This document shows, piece after piece, positions 22,295 through 31,360 of a stretch of DNA of 33,537 nt. Every line of letters begins with the position of its first letter. Positions within the stretch are counted from its first letter, which is position 1. Made by a program: the position numbers and the translations under genes. Below the pieces are notes generated by a model. That model was not told the origin of the DNA. It was given only the letters and a program-made list of their open reading frames with translations, and did not search any database. Origin of the DNA: Phoronis australis (Eukaryota; Phoronida; Phoronidae); NCBI GenBank assembly GCA_002633005.1, contig NMRA01000183.1:567008-600544 (forward strand), written 5' to 3'.

Positions 22295-22442
22295 CAGGGG
22301 CGAATCCAGTAATTTGAGTAAGAGGGGGCAGGGCAGAGTATTAGCCAGGATTTTGCCTGCCATACATTCTCCCCCTCGAACTGCTAAATGGAATCTGGGA
22401 GAATTTCAGAGGGGCCATGGCCCCCCTCTAAATCCGCCACTG
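22295..22442. mobile_element. 148-bp MITE flanked by TTTCC
   Basis: Ends CAGGGGCGAATCCAG (22295) and, complemented from the right, CAGTGGCGGATTTAG (to 22442) match at 11 of 15 positions. Both are followed inward by a G-rich run. TTTCC lies directly outside on both sides (22290-22294 and 22443-22447). The end type resembles 16968-18012 and 25716-25845. A 5-bp duplication is short for hAT (usually 8), so the assignment is tentative. Confidence 0.65.
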
Positions 22443-22447
22443 TTTCC

Positions 22448-23328
22448 TACCATCGTTGACCTGAATCAAAAGTGGCAAAGCAGACGATAATACACCTCAC
22501 ACAAAATTTTGATGAAATCTTGCTGGTACGATTTTTATTTTGTTCAGAATCAGTGCACGTGCCGCTGCTGAACTATTCGCATCAGTGCACCGTACAAAAA
22601 TACAACTAAGAAATCGCCTGTCCAACTAGTTTTTTTATTTGAGGTTTCCGTTGTCTTTCCACTTTGCGTTCACCAAAAGTTGCATAGTCACTTGCACGAG
22701 CAATTTTGATGTCGGCGACACATCGCGCAACTTTTCGACTGACAACGTCTCTCGTCTGAAACGCGCTTCAGTCACTTGTCCAACAAGTGTTGCATTTTTT
22801 AAACCGACCTGTACAATGTCGAAGTGATTTATTATAAATTTTATAAGACGTTTGTATCTTCACAGCTCGTCCACACGACTGTACACCGTTTCACGCAACT
22901 TAGTAAACACAATTCAATATAGTGGAAGTACTATTGATGTTTGATATAGATTTTGCCCTGATCTCTGCCCAACAGTATTTAACACCGAATGCATGCTTGC
23001 AAATTATATGTACATTGGATGCGTGATCTTGAGTGTAATTAGAGAAGCTCAGGCGTGTTGTCGCACCGCTGATACTGTTTAAGAGGTTTGGAACAAGAAA
23101 AACAAACTAAATTACATTATTTAATGTGGTTCTCTGCCACTGAAACAGAAGTCTACCTGTTCACCTGCTATCTTTACGGTTTGTTTGAATTTCTATTGAT
23201 GTCAAAGCATTTTTCTTTTGGTTTCAAATTTCAAAAACACGATCTAGCTGTCAATTTCTCATCACTTCGTTGATTTTTCTTCCTCAAGGCAAAGCACGTA
23301 TCCTTATTTGGCACCAGGATTTTCCATT
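22448..23328. other. No gene seen
   Basis: Two short plus-strand frames (22639-22827 and 23088-23273) show no recognisable motif. No repeats were noticed. Confidence 0.55.
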
Positions 23329-23763
23329 CATGCGCCCATAGGCATGTATTCGGAAAATGAAACATTTCAGGCGTTTTTGCAACAACAAATAAACTCCCGG
23401 GCGTTTATTCGGAAAAGGGGGCTTGTAAACGGAAAGTCGCACTTTTGCCTACGCAAATGCCAACATGGATTGAATACATGTAGGCTTAGATTAAGAGGTT
23501 TCCTGACTGACATTTTTACTTAAAACTGTGTTTTTAATTTCATTTTCATAAATGCATAGTTAACATCCCTTTTTGCGTTTTTTATAAATGATAAATGCTT
23601 TACAAAACTGAATTTGTGACTAAAATCTGACGCTGATCGAGCTTTTAGGAGGACATTTTTCGAATAAACGCCCCAATATCTTGACACTTGACACCAGAAG
23701 TTTTAAACCAAATAAACGCCCATGGGCATAATTTTCCGAATAAACGCCCATGGGCGTTTCATC
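23329..23763. mobile_element. ~435-bp inverted-repeat element built on GGGCGTTTATTCGGAAAA
   Basis: The left end CATGCGCCCATAGGCATG, then TATTCGGAAAAT, aligns with the complement of the right end, GAAACGCCCATGGGCGTT, then TATTCGGAAAAT. Further copies of GGGCGTTTATTCGGAAAA lie at about 23400 (plus) and 23656 (complement). An 18-bp perfect palindrome, AAACGCCCATGGGCGTTT, occupies 23742-23759. No transposase is present. Boundaries are approximate because no target duplication was identified. Confidence 0.65.
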
Positions 23764-25052
23764 GGGTGGGGTATCTACGGAAAAAACCACTTGGACATTT
23801 TCCTTATATTGAAAATGTGACCTTTAACCTTTGTTGTAAACAAAAGACTGGCGACTTCAAGCAGCAGCTAGACCGATCCATCCAGAGGTAATTGATGTAC
23901 ATAAGGCCTAACTGTTTAAATTTAGCTATAAACATAAAGGTATCGTAGTGCTCAAATATATTCTGTAATGCACTTGGAATTACTTTTTAGCAAATTGCTT
24001 GCTTCGCTGGCTTGCCTCATGCTGTGCTGTCGACCTCAGATTCAGAGTGCGACCACACATGATAAGCTGCCGCAATATCCATCTTGTCAGTCAGCAGTTT
24101 GTCGAAAGACTGTGAGCGCATGCGCGCATTCATCATACAGCAAGTGGTGAGTACAGAGATTTTCCTTTGAGCGTATTTCAGAAATCGTGAATGTTGCGAT
24201 TTTTTCTTGAAATTCCCTCACAGGGGAAAGTGAATAATTCTGTAGTACACGATGCAAGACGGTACTTGCGTCAGGAATTGTTTAAAACACATTTTGACGA
24301 GTTTTCGCGTTCCATGCCTCTTTAACACAAACAACATCATTCGTTACATGGTTGCTAGACCGCACCTTTGCAAATACGGGAATATTATGTAAGCAAATTA
24401 TGTGTATGAATTACGTGTATGAACACAAAATGGCTGTCATACCTAACTTGCACATCTCTCCAGTTGCTATGAGTGAGATAGTTACTGTTTTGGAAGTAGA
24501 CTAAACGTAATAATTACAGTGCACAGACCGAGGCACTAAGTCATCTCACTTTGTATTTTTCACTTCAGTCGTTACAGAAATGAGGAGAGCGTGGTAACAC
24601 CTATGTTAAATCGGTGTATCGCACGGCTCTAAAAAAACTACATCGCCGACACCACCACAGTTTTACTCGTTCCGACAGTTCTAACGAGTCCCATCTGCGC
24701 CACGGCGGCGATAATCCATCAGGCTAATACTGCTGCCAATGCCCATCTGGGACCCTTCTCTGTTGAAGCGTATTGTAACGAAATCAAGCGGCGCTAACGA
24801 ATAGGTTAAATAAAACAGACAGCAGTTTACTGGCAAAATAAATTGACAACTTGAGAGCGAATCATATCAGGTGTATCAAAAAGTTGCTGTTTGAGTTGAT
24901 GTAACTGTGATTAATAAACCGTTTTTCATAAAGTAGAGTAAACTCAACTCAGTTCCGGTCAAAGTGCACAGATTCATTAAATTATTGAGCTAGTAGTATC
25001 GAGGTTTAATGTTGTTTTACTGTATAACAATTTTAGACAACTTATGACGGAT
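23764..25052. other. No confirmed gene; weak two-exon candidate
   Basis: This stretch contains a possible signal-peptide exon at 23968 and an exon-like frame ending at 24727 with AATAAA at 24809 (see findings). Neither is certain enough to annotate as a gene. The rest is AT-rich and featureless. Confidence 0.45.
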
Positions 25053-25160
25053 TGGCGTTCTACGTTATGCTGCTGCTTATAATATAAAGTTGTGGTGCGA
25101 TCTTTTGCGTCGGATTTCCGCGCCATGAAATATTGCGTCAATTATTCACCAGTTTGTTTT
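25053..25160 (+). repeat. Diverged copy of the sequence at 4687-4774 (complement)
   Basis: The plus strand here reads TGGCGTTCTAC, then CTGCTGCT, AGTTGTGG..CGAT, CGCGCCAT.AAATATTGCG and TCA..TATT..CCAGTTT. The same order occurs on the minus strand at 4774-4687 and 6334-6247, with about 20 bases of extra sequence here. In the first copies the peptide is YRYSAAKLWND, which resembles the end of LINE ORF2 proteins. Here the frame is broken. A dispersed LINE-tail remnant is the likely explanation. Confidence 0.6.
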
Positions 25161-25715
25161 CCCATAATTCTTTTGAAGATATTGTTATAGAAATTATTGA
25201 ATAAGCTGAACTAAAAATTCACCGAGATAACAACGTTTTGAGAGTATAGATTATGTGGAAATTCGCCCACAAATTGCACGAGTTTTTCCAATAAAACTTT
25301 AATAACAAAGTCAATATAATATAACTTACGTTTTATTATTGACAATTGTTAACAGGCAAATGCAAAAAACAACTGGAAAGTACTTGAAGATGCTTAAGTC
25401 AAAGTTTGAGGCTAGTGACAACGGTTGAAAAATTGTCCTGCCCGATACCCAGGATTCTTCTTTTAAAGATGGGGTTCGTGTTTCTCGGGCTGGTTAGCTG
25501 AATTGACGGTGCGGGAGTTTGTTTTCGACTCCGGGATATCTGTAGTTCTACACAGGGGTTCCTGTTTCGATGGAACACACTGCTGAGGTCCGCCAGAAGA
25601 CAACCGCCGAAGATTCGCATAAGCTCGTTGCAAATGACGTTACGCAAGTTTTTGATTGTTTTTTTTTTCGGAGAAACCGGTTGTGGTCTTATGATATTTT
25701 TGACGTGATTAAACA

Positions 25716-25845
25716 CAGGTGGATCTAGGGGGTGGTAGACGCTATAGAAACGTGGGCTTATGTTGTTGTAGGGGTTACGTGGACATTTCCCGATCACTCT
25801 CAAATTGCGGTGAAGCCGCCTTTGCGAAATCCTAGCTCCGCCTAG
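25716..25845. mobile_element. Possible 130-bp MITE of the GGCGGAT-end type
   Basis: Left end CAGGTGGATCTAGGGGG (25716) and complemented right end CTAGGCGGAGCTAGG (to 25845) are similar, and the left is followed by a G-rich run, as in the elements at 16968 and 22295. No target duplication is obvious. The 149-codon minus-strand frame at 25399-25848 starts inside it and is not considered a gene. Confidence 0.4.
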
Positions 25846-26296
25846 CATTTAGGTGAAGTAAAAACGCAAAGTGAAATGGTTAACGAAGAATTGTTGAAAT
25901 GTGTTTTGTTGAAGCGAATCATCAAGGAATGTTGAAACTGACGGAACTTGACTTCTATGTTGGAAATGATGACATGTCAAAGGCTATGGGAAAACATTGA
26001 TTTTAAGACTTGTAGGGACAATCACAGCGGAGGAAACTGGTTCTCATAATGCGGGACCCATGTAAATGCATATATCAACCTCCTTATTTGGTAAGTCAGG
26101 TGAGTTGACTGCCTGCTAGGGTAGCGTCTGAGCGCTGCGCATTTGCCGTTACTTGGCGAACATCACCATGAAATTAACACGTGAAAGGCAATTGTTCTAA
26201 TGAGATGACCGATCTGTGCCCCTCTTGCGCCTCTGGTCTTTGTTGCTAAATTACTCGTCATTTCTGTGACCAATAACAAACCAGATGAGATCAGAA
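25846..26296. other. No gene seen
   Basis: Short AT-rich stretch without recognisable frames, repeats or motifs. Confidence 0.55.
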
Positions 26297-26424
26297 CCGT
26301 TTAGTTCTGCGTATGTACCAGTCTGATTCAATGCTATGATGGTGCTGTAAAGTAAGAATACCGTTTAGTTCTGCGTATGTACCAGTCTGATTCAATGCTA
26401 TGATGGTGCTATAAAGTAAGAATA
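26297..26424. repeat. 64-bp tandem duplication
   Basis: The unit starting CCGTTTAGTTCTGCGTATGT and ending GTAAGAATA occurs at 26297-26360 and 26361-26424. The only difference I see is GGTGCTGTAAAG against GGTGCTATAAAG. A third start, CCGTTTT, follows directly. The near identity points to a recent event or an allele-specific expansion. Confidence 0.92.
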
Positions 26425-29157
26425 CCGTTTTCCTGCTCGATGGAAACTTTCAACACCTCATGATCGTTGTTCACATCGAAAAAATTATCTCTGGCATGCG
26501 CAGTGGCGTTCACGCGGTACGTTCACGGTGTGGGGTTTTTTATGCAAGTGTAACAAATCAAATTTCAAGAGAACATCAAAATGTGTATTTCACCTTAACA
26601 CATACATTTCAGTTCAGTTGCACATTGCATTCGCTCAATTCCATAAAATTGGTGTTAAAGAAGAAACATCCCCTTCTCCGAAGCCTGTCGGTAGCGAAGT
26701 GCCCGACACAGTCACGCCCGCGTGGTCCACGTAACTATACCGCGCACTTAGACGCAACAAAGACATTATGCATAGAAATAAGTGAACAATAGCAACTAAA
26801 AGCATAACAATAAACGTACAGTTACTGACGTTCCGTCACATAAGGAAAAACCCGAGGTGGTTCGTAGAAAGTATGTGCATTCGGTATGATGTATTGAAAG
26901 CTTCTGGTGTGATAGCATGACAAAGTTACCTATTACTCGGTGTAAGAGAATCTATTCGACCCGCAATCACAATGTGTGCCAAATACTAACCGATCAGGAA
27001 GAACCTTGAACTGGGACAATTGTAAATACAAGTCAAGACTTAACAATAGATGCAGTTGCCTAGGATTAAGAATAAGTTCCAACAAGTATGCAGAATACTA
27101 TGGGTTATCAATGTCACCCTGTGCCATGAACACCTACATGTAGGTGTATCAAGACAACTGAGAGTCATAGAAAATAAGGAAATGGAATATAAACAAATGT
27201 AGGCCTACTGGAATAAGAAATATACCATGAAGGGATAAATAGATGGCTGACCATGAAAAATTGTCATAAACACATTGCAATACGCGGCGTACGACGTCAA
27301 GAATCACGAAGATCAAACATTGTCATTGTACGCTCCTGACTTCGTGCTCACGTGCACCAGTCAAATGGCAGCCACTGAAGTGATTGGTCGGCTAGGTTGA
27401 AATGCTGAAAAATGTTTATGTTCCATAATCGAAAATTTGCTGTGTTTCGCGAGTGTTGTTACTTCATGGTCGTCTCGAAGTGGTGTACATCTCAAAGACG
27501 AGGCCACTTGGCCAAAGTTTTTACCATACTAAACTGATTTGCATGCGTATTTGAACATTTGAAATTTTCTTCACTCAGTCATTTCTAGTATTTTTTTCTG
27601 AAACAAATATTTATTCATTTGATTAATTGTATGTTTATAATTTTATGGGTGCTATACGAATACAGAGTGTACAGTTGCACTGTGACCAAAGCAACGTGCA
27701 GACCACAAACGAAATATAAATATTAAAGCGATTTATTGTTCAATATATCGAAACATTTTCATAGCCAGTATATACGGCAGTTATTCTTAATCGAAGCAAG
27801 TGCCCTCGAAAAAAGTCTTTTTTGAATGAAAACAGACTATTTCTTGAGGTCTCAGTTTCACCTCACCAGTGTGAGGAATTTATTTTGAGACACATGAACA
27901 TTTTCATTTAGACTACTTCGCTGCAAGCCAACGAACAGCGGCTAAGTGGTGAAGCATCTTCCTTGAACATTGTAAAACCTTTCCGGACCGGATGAATAGC
28001 GACTTGTTCATTACACTGGCTCATAGCATGGCTTCACATGTACAGTAGCGATTGAAAAAACGTCTGTCAGACAGTGTGTGTTGACGAGCAATGGAGGGGA
28101 AATCAACAATAGTTTTTAAATCCACTTCCTGTCAAGAGGGTACTAGATTGATACTAAAAAGTTTGGCCTGATACTGACGAATTTGAAATGCACAAAGGTC
28201 AAGTGGCAGGCCCAAGTATAGACAGGCCATGCCAGGAAAGTTGAGAAGACGAAATTTGCTGTCGTGTTTTAAATCATGCCTTAAAACACTATTTCTGGAT
28301 AAATAGTGATCTCAATAAAACATAATTGAAAGAACGCATTAAAACTGATAGATATTTTCAATAGTTATTATAATTTTAAGTTGAGGTTCTTGTTGCCGTG
28401 ACAGCCATTATTGGACTGTTCAGGGTAAGATTCGTGTTTCAATGCCACATTCAAGTGTTCTAAAATGCACATTACAATACTTCAGTTCTTTGTACATTTG
28501 ATTTATCAGTTAGCAGTAAAATTACGAGATCAGTATATGCCTGAAATAAGTGTCAGACTGCGGCTCCCACGCTTCGGGACAGATTTGGTGAACTGAAACA
28601 GATATTGATTGTCTCTGCAGACAAAAGAAATGGAAACGTTCAAGCTAAAGACTGGTTTTCGACAAGCGAAATGACAGAAAAGACGATAAATAATATGAAC
28701 TGTGTGAGCTCTGTGTACTTTATGTTTTTCAAGGAGTTTGTGATGTGCTGAGTTATTTTTACCGAACATAAACCCGAAGCATGTGTTAATCATTAATAAA
28801 TTTTTATCTCCCAGACGGCAATTGTTGGAAGTTCCTGGAAAATTCCGTTTTCAAACGTCACCTTCGAAGCGATTGATCTCATGCCAAAATTATCAATATT
28901 AATAAAAATTGCATTGTAGGGATAGATTACGTGCTGAATTGAACATGGTGTGTTTAGTTTCATATTTTTGTCTTGAGGTTGGTATGACATCTAAAAAGAG
29001 AACATTGTTTAACTCACACTGGTATACAAATTCACTCTATCTTTGTTAGGTACTGTATGGCACAAGTCTTTAAATAGCATTGGTTTACCTGCAACACTGA
29101 AAACTCATGCGTAATATACAGGCACATGTACAGTATACTGCACGACTGCCGCGTGGG
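26425..29157. other. No gene seen
   Basis: About 2.7 kb with only short frames (26460-26792 and 26528-26734 plus; 28530-28793 and 28793-28990 minus). None has a recognisable domain. No tandem or inverted structures stood out. Confidence 0.5.
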
Positions 29158-29268
29158 TATACATGTATATACATGTACATACATGTACATACATGTATAT
29201 ACATGTATATACATGTATATACATGTATATACATGTATATACGTGGGTATACATGTATATACATGTAC
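29158..29268. repeat. ATACATGTAT/ATACATGTAC decamer array
   Basis: About eleven ten-base units, each built on the palindrome ACATGT (ATACATGTAT is itself a palindrome). The array is preceded by GCGTGGGT at 29151-29158 and interrupted by ACGTGGGT at 29241-29248. This suggests a longer parent unit. The two minus-strand frames reading MYMYIHVY and similar (29032-29283, 29085-29270) are the repeat translated. Confidence 0.95.
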
Positions 29269-30277
29269 AACTGATGTTATCACATTTCTAGCATTTATGT
29301 AAACCAGCTCAAAAATTAAACCAAAAAGGAGCTCGACTATATATGTATAGTTTTATTGTTTTCATGAGGCGCACATTGCAAGCTGAGATAGATTGTGATT
29401 CAACACGCTCAAAATTGCACCTAGGGAAGGCATTGCAACAAGGCGTGTGCCCCTACACTAAGCGGAGATTTCTGATTACACAACGCACCATCTTCTGAAA
29501 GGTCCAATTGTTGAAACTTCACGAGTGCTATTTTTTTCGATTAAAAGTCAAAATGGTGAGAGAAGATTTTGCTAGTGGCGGATATTATGAATTAAATTTA
29601 ATAAAGTTTGCCGTCAACTTTGCGACAATAATGAAACTTTCTATTATTTTTGTTGGATTGCATCATAGATCGTGCATGGTTGGACGACTGGCCTGAAGCT
29701 GCATCTTGTGACCATTTCATGGGTGCAACTTCATTTTTATTTCCTGTATAGCTGGGTATGTCTTCAAGCACTTATTAGAAAAGTACCTCATTTTAAGTCG
29801 CACAGTTTTTCTAAACCATACGATAGTTATTCTCTCCTAATGTAACATTATTTAGTAAGAGGTGGCGTTAATAATCACATGCTCAAAAATTGAGAAGATT
29901 CAAAAGGTCGTATTCGTTAACATAGTGAATACTAAAAATATAACTTATGGTGGGAAATCGTTAGTTTTGAGGATTACCAGGCTTGGAGAACGATATCAAG
30001 AGGCTGGGGGAGTTGGAGATTTAAGAATGACCTCCTGTTTCGTATACGGTATTGCTGCGCCACTAGGCGCATGCGCGTCTGTGAAGAACTGATTGTACAT
30101 GTCTATGCGAAACTGCGAAAAGATACGAGTTCGAATCTAGGCCCATGGGCTTTAAGGCAATATGGCTGTGTTGTCACTGCAGTCAATTTCTTCTGACGAA
30201 ATACGTGTTTTCGTTAAACCAAAGCCACATCAACATTGGAATGAAGTTCAACCATTCGAAAATTTGAGGATCTATTT
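29269..30277. other. No gene seen
   Basis: Short frames at 29508-29696, 29862-30092 and 30162-30404 on the plus strand have no supported homology. A GAGTTCGAATCTAG piece near 30128 looks like a pol III B box but lacks an A box and a tRNA fold. Confidence 0.5.
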
Positions 30278-30307
30278 ATGCGCCCACATATTTATATGTG
30301 GACGCAT
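30278..30307. repeat. 14-bp inverted repeat around TT, one mismatch
   Basis: ATGCGCCCACATAT at 30278-30291 and ATATGTGGACGCAT at 30294-30307 are complementary except at one position. The inner 8 bp are perfect. It lies 13 bases before the CCGT microsatellite and the CTCF-like tandem array, so it may mark the end of the repeated element. Confidence 0.75.
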
Positions 30308-30320
30308 TATGCCGTCATCT

Positions 30321-30355
30321 CCGTCCGTCCGTCCGTCCGTCCGTCCGTCCGTCCG
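30321..30355. repeat. (CCGT)n microsatellite
   Basis: Eight full CCGT units plus a partial one. It sits where the preceding monomer of the higher-order repeat would be expected to have its CCTAGTGGC box. Confidence 0.95.
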
Positions 30356-30475
30356 GGCGGCGTCCGCTGCTTTATCTCCAAATCCCTTTGACATACGTTC
30401 CTGAAATTTGGCACATATGTTCCATTCATGAATGGGACGGCAGGTGCGAACTTTCGGACGGATCCGACTACCAGT

Positions 30476-30489
30476 GTGCCCCCTAGTGG
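30476..30489 (-). promoter_or_regulatory. CTCF-core-like site, monomer 1
   Basis: The minus strand reads CCACTAGGGGGCAC. This fits the known animal CTCF core consensus CCASYAGRKGGCRS at all 14 positions. Binding is inference. Confidence 0.45.
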
Positions 30490-30925
30490 CAATTTTAATT
30501 TTTTACGCTTACCTTTGTATCTTCACAAGTCCTGAACGGATTTTCATGAAATTTGGTATGTAGGCACCTATTAGTGAGATGACGCTATCTTCCCGTTTTC
30601 AGATGGATTCGACATAGTTTGCGTCACCTAGTGGCCATTTTTAGTGTTTTCGAGTCTGTTTTTGTGCGTCCACCCCTCTATCAACCAAACCGCTCAAAGG
30701 ATGATTGTGAAAATTGGCATGTATATGCTTACTATGTAGAGGACGGTTGACGATGATTTTCCGACGATTTCGACTACTGTGGCGCCTCCTAGTGGCAGTT
30801 TTGTTTTTTTGCGCCTATGGCTGTATCTCCTAAACCGTTCGCAGGATCTTTACAAATTGTGTAAGTATATTTATATGATGTTAACAACGGAAGATGACGA
30901 CTTTTGGTCGGATCCGACTACCGGT

Positions 30926-30939
30926 GTGCCCCCTAGTGG
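30926..30939 (-). promoter_or_regulatory. CTCF-core-like site, monomer 1 of unit 2
   Basis: Exact repeat of the site at 30476, 450 bases on: CCACTAGGGGGCAC on the minus strand, 14 of 14 to the core consensus. Confidence 0.45.
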
Positions 30940-31070
30940 CAATTTTAGTTTTTTACGCTTACCTTTGTATCTTCAAAAGTATTGAACGGATTTTCATGAA
31001 ATTTGGTATGTAGGCACCTATTAGTGAGATGACGCTATCCTACTGTTTTCAGATGGATTCGACGTAGTTT

Positions 31071-31084
31071 GCGCCACCTAGTGG
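31071..31084 (-). promoter_or_regulatory. CTCF-core-like site, monomer 2 of unit 2
   Basis: CCACTAGGTGGCGC on the minus strand fits the core consensus fully. The corresponding site in unit 1 (30621-30634, CCACTAGGTGACGC) has one mismatch. The monomer 3 sites (30782-30795 and 31232-31245, CCACTAGGAGGCGC) also have one mismatch each. Confidence 0.45.
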
Positions 31085-31360
31085 CCATTTTTACTGTTTT
31101 CGAGTCTGTATTTTTGCGTCCACCCCTCTATCAACCAAACCGCTCAAAGGATGATTGTGAAAATTGGCGTGTATGTGCTTACTATAAGGAAGACAGCTGA
31201 CAATGATTTTCAGACGATTTGGACTACTGTGGCGCCTCCTAGTGGCAGTTTTGTTTTTTTGCGCCCATGGCTGTATCTCCCAAACCGTTTGCAGGATCTT
31301 TACTAAATTTAGCAAGTGTATTTATGTGATGTTGACAATGGACGATGACGACTTTAGGAT

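Larger units (their letters stand above)
30461..31360. repeat. Higher-order tandem repeat: two 450-bp units of three ~150-bp monomers
   Basis: GGATCCGACTACC recurs at exactly 450 bases (30461 and 30911 on the GATCC), and the two 450-base units are highly similar throughout. Inside each unit three related monomers can be seen. Each has CCTAGTGGC followed by a T-rich run, then GCG.(C/T)(T/C)A..., TATCTCC or similar, an AAACCG..C or AACGGA box, and AAATT(G/T)GG.-TGTA. The CCTAGTGGC boxes lie at 30482, 30627, 30788, 30932, 31077 and 31238, a spacing of 145, 161, 144, 145, 161. A partial monomer precedes at about 30360-30460, and the array decays at about 31343-31395. Confidence 0.9.

Noticed and set aside
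25399-25848. 149-codon minus-strand frame, the longest real frame in the window
   Set aside because: It begins inside a probable MITE, has no recognisable domain, and the composition (Arg, Ser, Pro, Asn) looks like translated non-coding DNA.
29032-29283. Two Tyr/Met/His/Val-rich minus-strand frames
   Set aside because: They are the ATACATGTAT array read in two frames.
30128-30142. Pol III B-box-like GAGTTCGAATCTAG
   Set aside because: No A box at the right distance, and the T stem pairs at only three of five positions; not a tRNA or tRNA-derived SINE that I can support.
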